DNA of 64,000 bases from an uncultured Bacteroidales bacterium (GTDB lineage Bacteria; Bacteroidota; Bacteroidia; Bacteroidales; FEN-979). The DNA lies in NCBI GenBank assembly GCA_903837605.1, contig CAILVF010000004.1, forward strand, positions 62,001 to 126,000, given 5' to 3'. The notes under the pieces were generated by a model. It made no database searches, had not been told where the DNA came from, and saw only the letters and a list, made by a program, of their open reading frames with translations. The position numbers and the translations under genes were made by a program. Positions 35,208-44,032 of the stretch are shown piece after piece. Positions within the stretch are counted from its first letter, which is position 1; each line of letters starts with the position of its first letter.

Positions 35208-36529
35208 TGGAAATAGTTATAAAAGTTGTGCAGCTTCTTCTCAGCCTTTCTATCCTGGTAATTGTGCATGAGTTAGGGCATTTTATTGCCGCCAAAGTGT
35301 TTAAAACCAGGGTTGAGAAGTTTTACCTTTTTTTCGATCCATGGTTTTCATTGTTCAAATTCAAAAAGGGGGAAACTGAATATGGGATCGGATGGCTCCC
35401 CCTTGGAGGCTATGTGAAAATCTCAGGAATGATAGATGAGTCGATGGACACAGAGCAGATGAAACAGCCACCTCAGCCATGGGAATTCCGTTCAAAACCG
35501 CCATGGCAGAGGCTCATTATAATGCTGGGAGGGGTCACGGTGAACCTGATCCTTGCCATTGTCATCTATATTTTGATGCTGATGGCATGGGGAGAACAGT
35601 ATTTGCCTACATCAGCCCTCAGGTACGGGATCTCGGTTGATTCTACAGGATACCAGATGGGCCTGAGGAATGGTGACAATATAATTTCGATTGACAACAA
35701 AGTCGTTGATGATTTTGCATCCATTCCCAAGACATTGGTCCTGGAGGAAGCCAAAACAATACAGGTGATGCGGGATGGACAGCAGCTGAATATAGACATC
35801 CCTTCAAATTTCATCAGCAAGCTGATCAAGTACAAATCGACTGATTTTATTTCGTTCCGGATTCCCTTCATCGTTTCAAGCTTTACAGCAGGTGCTCCGG
35901 CAAGCAGGGCAGGCATGCTGAAAAACGACCAGATCCTTGGAATAAACGACACCCTTCATCCATATTTCAGCGAGTTCAGGAAGTCCCTCCAGGCTTATAA
36001 AAACAAGGAAGTGAGCGTGATGGTCCTAAGGGGAAAAGACACCCTGAGACTTAAAGTGAATGTTCCTGCAACAGGCCTCATAGGGGTTTATCCAAAACCC
36101 CCATCAGATTTCCTGGCATTTAAAGAAAAATCCTTCAACCTTTTTACTGCCATCCCGGCAGGCGTGGTTAAGGCGTTTGAAGGTGTGGGAAATTACATTA
36201 AATCGATCAAGTTGTTATTCTCACAGGAGAAAGCCTATGAATCAGTAGGCGGTTTTATTGCAATAGGATCGATCTTCCCGTCAAGCTGGGACTGGCAGGC
36301 TTTCTGGCACCTGACGGCATTTTTATCCATCATGCTGGCCGTATTGAATGTGCTGCCTATTCCCGCCCTGGACGGAGGGCATGTCATGTTCCTCCTTTAC
36401 GAGATCATTTTCAGGCGCAAGCCCAGTGATAAATTCATTGAATATGCCCAGATTGTAGGCATGGTACTACTTTTTGCGCTCCTTATTTTTGCGAACGGGA
36501 ATGATATCCTGAAGCTGTTCAGGAAGTGA
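35207..36529 (+). CDS. rseP: Site-2 intramembrane metalloprotease RseP
   Basis: 440 residues. Zinc-protease motif in the first helix, HELGH (H21, E22, H25), and the third ligand in the C-terminal LPIPALDGGHV. One PDZ-like domain is recognisable around residues 200-290 (SRAGMLKNDQILGINDTLHP), preceded by another partial repeat (GLRNGDNIISIDNKVV). RseP cleaves anti-sigma factors and remnant signal peptides within the membrane; the local substrate is unknown. It overlaps dxr. Its TGA stop is part of the first unit of the 7-mer array at 36526. Confidence 0.95.
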   Translation: MEIVIKVVQLLLSLSILVIVHELGHFIAAKVFKTRVEKFYLFFDPWFSLFKFKKGETEYGIGWLPLGGYVKISGMIDESMDTEQMKQPPQPWEFRSKPPWQRLIIMLGGVTVNLILAIVIYILMLMAWGEQYLPTSALRYGISVDSTGYQMGLRNGDNIISIDNKVVDDFASIPKTLVLEEAKTIQVMRDGQQLNIDIPSNFISKLIKYKSTDFISFRIPFIVSSFTAGAPASRAGMLKNDQILGINDTLHPYFSEFRKSLQAYKNKEVSVMVLRGKDTLRLKVNVPATGLIGVYPKPPSDFLAFKEKSFNLFTAIPAGVVKAFEGVGNYIKSIKLLFSQEKAYESVGGFIAIGSIFPSSWDWQAFWHLTAFLSIMLAVLNVLPIPALDGGHVMFLLYEIIFRRKPSDKFIEYAQIVGMVLLFALLIFANGNDILKLFRK

Positions 36530-36574
36530 CGGGTGAATAGTGACTAGTGACTAGTTACTGTTCACTGTTCACTG
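36526..36574. repeat. 7-mer array forming a hairpin between convergent rseP and yitT
   Basis: Seven units in unbroken phase: GTGACGG, GTGAATA, GTGACTA, GTGACTA, GTTACTG, TTCACTG, TTCACTG. The left half (36533-36551) pairs with the right half (36554-36572) at 18 of 19 positions including three G-T wobbles. The first unit holds the rseP TGA. Probably acts as a transcript 3' end for both genes. Confidence 0.85.
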
Positions 36575-36576
36575 AT

Positions 36577-37473
36577 TTAGTCCGCGACTTTCTCCTTCAG
36601 CGACTTAAATCCTTCTCCGAGGATCTCTGAAGCATCAAGGACAGTGAGGAATGCCTTTGGGTCTATCTGCTGGATATATTCTTCGAGGATGATCAGTTCT
36701 CGCCTGCTTACAACGGTGAAGATGATTTTGCGTTCGGCCATATTGAACATTCCATGACCCTCAATGATAGTGCCGCCCCTGTTGAGGTTGTTTATGATCT
36801 TGTCGCGGATCTCCTCATGCTTCTCGGAAATGATGAACAAGCTTTTTTCATAATTTATACCTTCCAGAACGCCGTCAATCACTTTACCGGTAATAAAGAT
36901 CACAATCCAGGAATAAAGGGGGATCTTCCAGTCTCCAAAAACGAACAACCCTACAAGCACAATCACCGAATCGACCATGATCATCAGCTGTCCTATCGGC
37001 AGCCTGGTATATTTGGCGATAATCATCGCCACAATGTCGCTGCCCCCCGAGGTTGCCTTGGATCTGAACATAAGGCCCAGGCCAAGTCCGCAAAGTAATC
37101 CGCCAAAAATTGAGGATAGCAGGGCGTCGCCTTTTACCAGGGGTTCAAACCCCCAGATCCAGGTGAGGCTATCGGTGAACAAGGCAGTCAGTGAAAATCC
37201 AAGCACTGTTTTAAACCCAAACCTGGGTCCAAGTATCTTAATCCCTATGATAGTTAACGGGATATCAAAGCATAGTGCCATCAAACCCACCGGGGTACCG
37301 AGGATCCAATGCAGAACAATAGATATCCCGTAAACTCCGCCAGGGACTATTTTATAGGGAGTAATGAATAAAACAAAGGCGGAAGCAAGGATAAATGAGC
37401 CGATGATGATAAGGCTGTAAGATAAAAACCATTTTTTCGTAAACGGCTTTTCCCTGATCAGAAATGAGGCCAT
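36577..37473 (-). CDS. YitT family membrane protein
   Basis: 298 residues. Five or so hydrophobic helices (SYSLIIIGSFILASAFVLFI; GGVYGISIVLHWILG; SIFGGLLCGLGLGLMFRSKA with the family GGSDIVAMI motif right after; QLMIMVDSVIVLVGLFVFG) precede a soluble C-terminal DUF2179 domain (LFIISEKHEEIRDKIINNL, then GHGMFNMAERKIIFTVVSRRE). Function in the family is unknown; transport or small-molecule sensing has been suggested. It is monocistronic here: convergent with rseP and divergent from porP. Confidence 0.93.
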   Translation of the reverse strand: MASFLIREKPFTKKWFLSYSLIIIGSFILASAFVLFITPYKIVPGGVYGISIVLHWILGTPVGLMALCFDIPLTIIGIKILGPRFGFKTVLGFSLTALFTDSLTWIWGFEPLVKGDALLSSIFGGLLCGLGLGLMFRSKATSGGSDIVAMIIAKYTRLPIGQLMIMVDSVIVLVGLFVFGDWKIPLYSWIVIFITGKVIDGVLEGINYEKSLFIISEKHEEIRDKIINNLNRGGTIIEGHGMFNMAERKIIFTVVSRRELIILEEYIQQIDPKAFLTVLDASEILGEGFKSLKEKVAD

Positions 37474-37684
37474 GGAATTTTGGATTTATTGATTAAAACT
37501 GAAGAAAATTAGTGATTATAAAAACAAAGTTGACAAAAAGATCGTTGGTAACAAAATAAAAACTGCCCCGTATAACAAACCTCAGGAGCAATAATAGTCA
37601 AACATTGAAAGTTTTTAATCATTATTGTAAGGGATCAATAGTTACAGGTTTGAAAAAAAACCGTACTTTTAACCCCTGAATTTA

Positions 37685-38683
37685 ATGACCATAACATACT
37701 TTAAGTTAATGCAAGTTCCCAAATTGACTGGAAAACCTCTCAATAAGTGTATTGCTGTCACATTACTGTGTCTGTATATGTTATGGGCTGTTGATGGAAT
37801 CGGGCAGCAATCCAGTTTGATTACCAACTACATGTTCAACAATATGGTCTTCAATCCTGCTTATGCCGGTTTAAGCGGTGGGGTTTCAATGACCGGGCTT
37901 ATTCGCGAGCAATGGTTCGGATTTAAGGACAATGACGGGAACAAGGTTGCGCCGGAGACCATGTTCCTTACTGTAGACGCTCCTATTCGTGTGCTTCACG
38001 GGGGGATTGGCGGGATGGTCTCTCAGGATAAAATAGGATTTTTTAAAAATACCGCGGTGAAACTTGGGTATGCCTATAAGACCGAACTTGGTCCGGGGAT
38101 CTTTTCAGCCGGGTTGCAGGTCGGGTTCCAGAATGGAAAGTTCGATTATTCCCAGTTCAAGGCCGTGAGTGCCGACGACCCCCTGCTTCAGGCCACCCAG
38201 TCAAAAAGCGATATGATATTCGATCTTGGCCTTGGCTTTTTTTACCGGGTACCCGACAAATTTTATGTTGGTTTGTCAGGGGACCAGCTCCTTCAGTCCA
38301 AGGGAAAAAACACCCAGTACAGGCTGCAGCGGACTTACTATTTAACAGGGGGATATCAATGGGATATCCCGAATCATCCGGCTTTTCAGCTTCAGCCCAG
38401 TGCGATTGTTATGTTTGACGGTGCAGCTTTTCAATTCAGCATCAGCGGACTTGTATGGTATAATAACAAATTTTACGGCGGGCTTGCATATCGTTACCAG
38501 GATGCAGTTTCGGTTCTGGCAGGTCTGATGATAAAAGGCTTCAGGGTTGGATTAGCATATGATATCGGCCTGTCAAAAATGATGAACTACAGTAATGGCA
38601 GTTTTGAGGTTATGCTGAATTATGTGCTGAAGATAGAAACTGAAAAATTAAAAAGGAGTTACCGTAACACCAGATTTTTATAA
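37685..38683 (+). CDS. porP: PorP/SprF family type IX secretion outer-membrane protein
   Basis: 332 residues. Signal peptide (CIAVTLLCLYMLWAVDGIG) followed by the PorP/SprF signature: QQSSLITNYMFNNMVFNPAYAG, then a 12-16-strand barrel pattern (GIGGMVSQDKIGFFKNTAVK, GIFSAGLQVGFQNGKFD, KFYVGLSGDQLL, YYLTGGYQWDI) and an amphipathic end. PorP anchors the T9SS/GldJ-type complex at the outer membrane. It sits directly before gldK-gldL-gldM-gldN, the standard order. ATG 37685 gives a longer N-terminus; ATG 37709 (MQVPKLTG) is also plausible. Confidence 0.9.
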   Translation: MTITYFKLMQVPKLTGKPLNKCIAVTLLCLYMLWAVDGIGQQSSLITNYMFNNMVFNPAYAGLSGGVSMTGLIREQWFGFKDNDGNKVAPETMFLTVDAPIRVLHGGIGGMVSQDKIGFFKNTAVKLGYAYKTELGPGIFSAGLQVGFQNGKFDYSQFKAVSADDPLLQATQSKSDMIFDLGLGFFYRVPDKFYVGLSGDQLLQSKGKNTQYRLQRTYYLTGGYQWDIPNHPAFQLQPSAIVMFDGAAFQFSISGLVWYNNKFYGGLAYRYQDAVSVLAGLMIKGFRVGLAYDIGLSKMMNYSNGSFEVMLNYVLKIETEKLKRSYRNTRFL

Positions 38684-38693
38684 ATTAAATTAC

Positions 38694-38701
38694 TAACTTT
38701 G
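38694..38701 (+). promoter_or_regulatory. -7 box (TAACTTTG) of gldK
   Basis: Exact TAnnTTTG match between the porP stop and gldK (82 bases before its ATG), suggesting gldKLMN can be transcribed apart from porP. Confidence 0.4.
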
Positions 38702-38782
38702 CCGGCTTAATTGAAAATCCGGACAATAACATAATAAAGCTCAATAAGTAGCGTTTATTTTTATCAACCAACTGCCCGAAAA

Positions 38783-40150
38783 ATGAAAAAACTGCTCGTG
38801 TTTTTAGTCCTGCTGGTCTTCCTTGGAAGCTGCAGCAACTCAGGAAACGGAGAATTGACCGGGGTTAAGGGAAGGAAACGGTATTATCAACCTGATCCAT
38901 TCGGCATGGTATACATCCCAATGGGTAGCTATACCATGGGAGTAGCCGACGAAGATGTTCCTTATGCCCAGCTCAACAATCCCCGTACAGTGTCGGTTGC
39001 GGCATTTTACATGGACCAGACGGAAATCACTAATAATGAGTATCGCCAATTTGTATATTGGGTGAGGGATTCCATTGCCCGCCGTATCCTGGGTGAGATT
39101 AAGCCTGATCTTTATTTTATAGCAGAGAACAAGAAAACAGGTGAAACTTTTGATCCGCCATTCCTGAACTGGGAAACCAAGATAGAGTGGAATTCTGAAC
39201 AGCAGGATGTCAGGGATGCCCTGAACCAGATGTATCTTCCTGAAAATGAGCGTTATTTCCGGGTTAAGGAAATTGATTCCCGTAAGCTTTATTATGAATA
39301 TTACTTTGTTGACCTTAAAGCTGCCGCACACAAGGAATGGGGAGGCCAGGCTGATCCCAAGGATGCCGGTCTTGCCAATCGGCCCCAGGGTATGAAAGAC
39401 CGTTCGGTTTATGTGCGTAAAGAAGTTATTAACGTATATCCCGATACACTTTGCTGGATACATGATTACGTTTATTCGTTCAACGATCCGTCAACTGAAA
39501 AATACTTCTGGCATCCGGCATACGACAATTACCCCGTAGTCGGAGTTAACTGGAAACAGGCCAATGCTTTCTGCATCTGGAGGACCCAGTTGAAGAACAG
39601 TTTTCTTTATGGAAAGAAAGGGGAATCTTCTATCAGTGAATTCCGCCTGCCTACCGAAGCAGAATGGGAATGGGCTGCCAGGGGAGGATATGACGGCAAT
39701 TCCTATCCATGGGGAGGCCCTTACACCCGCAATGACAAGGGCTGTTTTCTTGCCAACTTTAAACCTCTGAGAGGCAATTACATTGACGACGGTGGATTGC
39801 ATACCGTTATTGTTGCCCACTATCCGGCCAATGAATTTGGCTTGTATGACATGGCGGGCAACGTGGCAGAATGGACCAGGAGTGCTTTCCATCCTTCTTC
39901 CTATAATTTTACCTGGGATCTTAACCCTGATTATACTTACAATGCCAAGGACAGCGATCCTTCGACCTTAAAACGCAAGGTGATCCGCGGAGGTTCATGG
40001 AAGGATATCGCATATTACCTGCGCGTTTCAACAAGAGCATATGAGTTCCAGGATACTTCGAAGTGCTATATCGGGTTCCGCTGTGTCCAGGACTTCCTCG
40101 GGCGTCAGAAGGATGATAATCCCGCAAGAGCCTCCAAGGTTTATAACTAA
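38783..40150 (+). CDS. gldK: Gliding/T9SS lipoprotein GldK (PorK)
   Basis: 455 residues. Lipobox LVFLGSC places the acyl cysteine at about residue 17. The body is a formylglycine-generating-enzyme (SUMF1) fold: FGMVYIPMGSYTMGVADED, FYMDQTEITNNEYRQF, YPVVGVNWKQANAFCIWRT, FRLPTEAEWEWAARGG, GLYDMAGNVAEWTRSAF and VIRGGSWKDIAYYLR. In T9SS it is structural: GldK and GldN form a large ring at the outer membrane. First of the gldKLMN set. Confidence 0.97.
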   Translation: MKKLLVFLVLLVFLGSCSNSGNGELTGVKGRKRYYQPDPFGMVYIPMGSYTMGVADEDVPYAQLNNPRTVSVAAFYMDQTEITNNEYRQFVYWVRDSIARRILGEIKPDLYFIAENKKTGETFDPPFLNWETKIEWNSEQQDVRDALNQMYLPENERYFRVKEIDSRKLYYEYYFVDLKAAAHKEWGGQADPKDAGLANRPQGMKDRSVYVRKEVINVYPDTLCWIHDYVYSFNDPSTEKYFWHPAYDNYPVVGVNWKQANAFCIWRTQLKNSFLYGKKGESSISEFRLPTEAEWEWAARGGYDGNSYPWGGPYTRNDKGCFLANFKPLRGNYIDDGGLHTVIVAHYPANEFGLYDMAGNVAEWTRSAFHPSSYNFTWDLNPDYTYNAKDSDPSTLKRKVIRGGSWKDIAYYLRVSTRAYEFQDTSKCYIGFRCVQDFLGRQKDDNPARASKVYN

Positions 40151-40201
40151 TATTAACTGTCAATCAACGTTCAAGCAATCTCAATTAAAACCTTCTGAAT
40201 T

Positions 40202-41383
40202 ATGGGTCTTCTGAATTTTGTAAAATCTAAGCAGTACAAGCATTTCATGGCCAAACTGTACGGATGGGGTGCATCAGTTGTTATCATCGGTGCTTTGTTT
40301 AAGATCAACCATTATTGGGGCGCAGACTATATGCTGATCGTCGGGTTGGGAACAGAGTCCGTCATATTCTTTTTCTCGGCGTTTGAACCACCCCACGTTG
40401 AACCTGACTGGAGCCTTGTTTATCCCCAGCTTGCCGGGATGTATCATGATACTGATTTCGATGCATCACAGGCCCTTGCTTCCGGAGAAACTGTATCGCA
40501 GGAACTTGACAAAATGCTTTCAAAAGCTAAAATCGGCCCGGAGCTCATTAACAGCCTTGGAGAAGGGTTACGCACTCTCAGCGATACCACTTCAAAACTT
40601 GGCAAAATGTCGGATGCGGCCGTTACAAACGACCAGTTTGTCAACTCGGTAAAACAGGCCACCGACGGAGCCTCAAAACTGAGCGATTCATACAAGAAGA
40701 CTGCAAATGTTCTTGAACAGAGTGTCAGCACTTCCCAGGAACAACTGCAGCATATGCAATCAGCTGCAAAAAGTGCTGCCGGACTGTCAAGCGCATATGC
40801 AGAGGTTGCAAACACCCTGAAGGATGAAATCAGGGTTAACAAGGATATGACTACCAGCATATCCGCCGCCACTGCTTCAGCTAATAAATTCATGGAGAAA
40901 TACAATGAATCGGCCGAGATGCTTGCAAAGACCGCTTCGACCCTGTCTTCTTCCACCTCTGAAAATGAAAATTACAATAAACAGATGAACAGGGTTTCAA
41001 GTAACCTTTCGGCCTTGAATGCCTTATACGAACTTCATCTCCAGGGATCCAACGAACAAATGGAAAATACCAATAAATTTAATGCCATCCTTGGAAAATT
41101 CTCCGACAATCTTACCGATTCAGTTACCAATACGGCCAAGTACAAGGAAAATATTGCCCAGTTAAATAAAGTTGTTGAAAAACAAATGCAAACATCTGCC
41201 AGCCAGGTTGAAGCTTCTTCCCAGATGGAAGACAGCATGAAAAAGTTCCTGGAGAATCTGAATGCATCGGTTACCCAGACAGCCAGGTTCAAGGACCAGG
41301 TAGATGCTCTGGCCAGCAATATTGCAGCATTGAATAAAGTCTATGGCAGTATGCTCACGGCTATGAATGTTTCAATAAAGTAA
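40202..41383 (+). CDS. gldL: T9SS/gliding motor protein GldL (PorL), long form
   Basis: 393 residues. Two transmembrane helices near the N-terminus (SVVIIGALFKINHYWG and YMLIVGLGTESVIFFFSAF). The glutamate inside the second helix, E52, matches the conserved intramembrane Glu of GldL implicated in proton-driven rotation; E62 follows. The rest is a long coiled-coil region with Ser/Thr/Ala-rich heptads and two similar blocks (SALNALYELHLQGSNEQ; AALNKVYGSMLTAMN). It is longer than Flavobacterium GldL (about 215) and closer to, but still above, PorL (about 309). It pairs with GldM to form the inner-membrane motor. Confidence 0.95.
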   Translation: MGLLNFVKSKQYKHFMAKLYGWGASVVIIGALFKINHYWGADYMLIVGLGTESVIFFFSAFEPPHVEPDWSLVYPQLAGMYHDTDFDASQALASGETVSQELDKMLSKAKIGPELINSLGEGLRTLSDTTSKLGKMSDAAVTNDQFVNSVKQATDGASKLSDSYKKTANVLEQSVSTSQEQLQHMQSAAKSAAGLSSAYAEVANTLKDEIRVNKDMTTSISAATASANKFMEKYNESAEMLAKTASTLSSSTSENENYNKQMNRVSSNLSALNALYELHLQGSNEQMENTNKFNAILGKFSDNLTDSVTNTAKYKENIAQLNKVVEKQMQTSASQVEASSQMEDSMKKFLENLNASVTQTARFKDQVDALASNIAALNKVYGSMLTAMNVSIK

Positions 41384-41437
41384 CAACGGTAACAGGATAT
41401 TGCAATCCGGATTATTCATCTGAAAACCAAATATTAA

Positions 41438-43036
41438 ATGGCTGGATATAAAGAGACACCGAGGCAAAAGATGATTGGGATGATGTATCTCGTGCTTACT
41501 GCATTGCTCGCGCTCAACGTCTCGAAACAAATGCTTGATGCATTCATTGTGGTTAATGAAACCATGGAGAATACGAACTCAAATTTTAATAAAAAGTTAG
41601 ATAATACTATCTCCAAATTCAAGATCCAGTACCAGATGAACCCGAATAAAGTGGGGCCGTACTGGGATAGAGCCCAAAAGGCAAGGCAGCTGTCAGAAAA
41701 TCTGGCAAATTATATTGACAGTCTGAAGTATGCTGTTATCGCCAGGACTGATGGGATTTCATTTGCAGAGGCAAAAAAGGTACCATTGTCAGATGTCGAA
41801 AATAAAGACAAGTATACAGAGCCTACGAACTTCTTCATCGGCAGCTCACATGACGGTTCAACCGGTGAAGCAAGGAAGCTGAAGGATAAAATCGAAGCCT
41901 ATAAGAAAGGAATGGTCGCCCTGCTGGATGCTAAATACCAGGGAACAATAAAACTTGGTCTCAAAACCGAAGGCCAGTTCAAAGATTCCTATCACAACTC
42001 CCAGAACTGGGAAATGCATAATTTCTTCCAGACGATCCTGGCTGCTGCAGTCACCATTCTTAACCAGATCAAAGCCGATGTTTATAATGCCGAGTTCGAT
42101 GTCGTAAATAACCTTTATGCGGCAGTATCGGCCGAAGACTGGAAATTTGACGCCATCAGGGCAAAGGTCATCCCTAAAAGCAATTACGTATTTCTCGGTG
42201 AGGAATACCAGGCCGAAATCCTCGTAGCTGCTTATGATACCAAAGCCAACCCGAATGTACGCTATGTTCTCGGTTCGGATTCACTTACTCCTGCGAATTT
42301 TAAAAATGCCACGCCTATAACAGGAGAGAATGGGGTAGTGACCCTTAAACTCGGAGGTTCTTCAGAAGGCCTGAAAAAATTTGCCGGGATCATTAAAATT
42401 GTAAGCCCCTTAGGCGATACCATGACTTTCCATTTCAAAGACGAGTTCATTGTTGCAAAACCGGCCCTTACTGTTTCCCCGTCCAAGATGAACGTATTTT
42501 ATATCGGGGTTGACAACCCGGTCTCTATCACTGTCCCGGGAGGCCCTGAAAGGGTTACACCTACAATTTCCGTTGGTAATATCCGCCAGGAAGGGAAAGA
42601 TTATATCGTTAGCGGACTCCCCCTGAATACCAGGGAAGCCGTGATCACGGTAACCGCTGTGTTCTCAGGGAAATCAAAGAATATGGGTTCTTATACAGCC
42701 CGTTTAAAGCGCGTACCCGATCCAATTGCGAGGATCGCCGGAAAAAACGAAGGTGTCATCTCGAAAAGTATTGTGCTTGCCAGCCCTTACCTTGTCCCCG
42801 AAATGCAGGTTGGATTTGATTTTGACCTGAAATACGTAGTTACATCCTACAACTTCGTTACCGATATAACCGGCGATATCCTTGAATACAAAGTCCAGGG
42901 GAACAGGCTCACACCTGAAATAGTGAGGCTGATCACCAATGCCAAAAAGAACAAACGCATCTGGTTCGAAAATATCACGGTAAAAGGACCTGACGGCGAG
43001 CGTACCATTCCTTCTATTAACTTGAAAATCAATTAA
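41438..43036 (+). CDS. gldM: T9SS/gliding motor protein GldM (PorM)
   Basis: 532 residues. A short cytosolic start (MAGYKETPRQKMIGMMYLVL) leads into one transmembrane helix (LTALLALNVSKQMLDAFIVV), then a long periplasmic part with an N-terminal helical bundle (about 40-220) and three beta-rich domains, as in PorM/GldM structures. It spans the periplasm as a dimer, linking the GldL motor to the GldKN ring. Standard position between gldL and gldN; gap of 21 bases to gldN. Confidence 0.97.
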   Translation: MAGYKETPRQKMIGMMYLVLTALLALNVSKQMLDAFIVVNETMENTNSNFNKKLDNTISKFKIQYQMNPNKVGPYWDRAQKARQLSENLANYIDSLKYAVIARTDGISFAEAKKVPLSDVENKDKYTEPTNFFIGSSHDGSTGEARKLKDKIEAYKKGMVALLDAKYQGTIKLGLKTEGQFKDSYHNSQNWEMHNFFQTILAAAVTILNQIKADVYNAEFDVVNNLYAAVSAEDWKFDAIRAKVIPKSNYVFLGEEYQAEILVAAYDTKANPNVRYVLGSDSLTPANFKNATPITGENGVVTLKLGGSSEGLKKFAGIIKIVSPLGDTMTFHFKDEFIVAKPALTVSPSKMNVFYIGVDNPVSITVPGGPERVTPTISVGNIRQEGKDYIVSGLPLNTREAVITVTAVFSGKSKNMGSYTARLKRVPDPIARIAGKNEGVISKSIVLASPYLVPEMQVGFDFDLKYVVTSYNFVTDITGDILEYKVQGNRLTPEIVRLITNAKKNKRIWFENITVKGPDGERTIPSINLKIN

Positions 43037-43057
43037 TAAACTATATTCCGGCACATC

Positions 43058-43912
43058 ATGAAAAGGATAGTTTTCATTGCATTTGTGGCAGTGCTTGTGA
43101 CAGGGGTCAGGCTGACTTCCTATGCACAGGTTCTGGAAGCTCCCCCAAGGGATGGTGTTTATGACAGGACCGTTATTACCCAGGTTCAGCCGATACCTTA
43201 TCCATACCTTAGGGAAGCTGATATCACCTGGACCAAGAGGGTCTGGAGAGTCATCGACATGCGTGAGAAGATGAACCAGCCCTTCTACTTCCCCGAAACT
43301 CCCCAGAACCAGTGGAAAAGCTTTATGCAGATCATTCTTGACGGTATGAAGGAAGGGACTATCCAGGCCTACTCCGCCGAAACCGACCTCTTCCTGGTGC
43401 CTTTAGCCCATAAAGACCTTATGGACCAGCTTGAGACCAAGCAAAAACTGCACCTGAAACGCCCCGACAATCCTGATATCGAATTTGACACGGTGATTTC
43501 CAAAATTTTCAATGCCTCCGACGTAAAGCAACTCAGGGTCAAGGAAGACTGGTATTTCGACAAGCAAAGATCGGTTCTTGAAGTGCGTATCCTTGGAATC
43601 TGCCCCATGACGGAGAGCTTTGCCGAGGACGGATCAACCCGTGGTTACAAACCCCTGTTCTGGATCTATTTCCCCGATTGCCGCAACCTGTTTGCACGCA
43701 GCGAACAGTTCAACCTGAGAAATGGAGTTGCCGGCCGGCTCACTTACGATGATGTGTTTATGAAAAGGATTTTCTCCAGCTATGTGTATAAGGAAGAGAA
43801 TGTTTATGACCGTCAGATCAGCGATTATGCTACCGGTGTTGACGCATTGCTGGAATCAGAAAGGGCTAAAAACAAGATCCTCGAGTTTGAATCAAGCCTC
43901 TGGGAATACTAA
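43058..43912 (+). CDS. gldN: T9SS/gliding protein GldN (PorN)
   Basis: 284 residues with a signal peptide (MKRIVFIAFVAVLVTGVRLT, cleavage near SYAQ). Family landmarks: READITWTKRVWRVIDMREK, then NQPFYFPETPQNQWKSFMQI, VKQLRVKEDWYFDKQRSVLE and LFWIYFPDCRNLFA. GldN is a periplasmic partner of GldK in the outer-membrane ring. Last gene of the set, followed 28 bases later by a strong terminator. Confidence 0.96.
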   Translation: MKRIVFIAFVAVLVTGVRLTSYAQVLEAPPRDGVYDRTVITQVQPIPYPYLREADITWTKRVWRVIDMREKMNQPFYFPETPQNQWKSFMQIILDGMKEGTIQAYSAETDLFLVPLAHKDLMDQLETKQKLHLKRPDNPDIEFDTVISKIFNASDVKQLRVKEDWYFDKQRSVLEVRILGICPMTESFAEDGSTRGYKPLFWIYFPDCRNLFARSEQFNLRNGVAGRLTYDDVFMKRIFSSYVYKEENVYDRQISDYATGVDALLESERAKNKILEFESSLWEY

Positions 43913-43940
43913 CACCTGAACGAATTTTTTTTTTGATTTT

Positions 43941-43970
43941 CTGCCCCGGAAACCCGGGGCAGTTTTTTTT
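43941..43970 (+). terminator. Intrinsic terminator after gldN
   Basis: CTGCCCCGG (43941-43949), loop AAAC, CCGGGGCAG (43954-43962), then eight T (43963-43970): a 9-bp GC-rich perfect stem with U-tract. Confidence 0.95.
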
Positions 43971-44032
43971 ACCCGGGACTGCCGATTTCGTTCTGCCAGG
44001 TATCGGATATTTGATTATTTTTAGCAAGTTAA

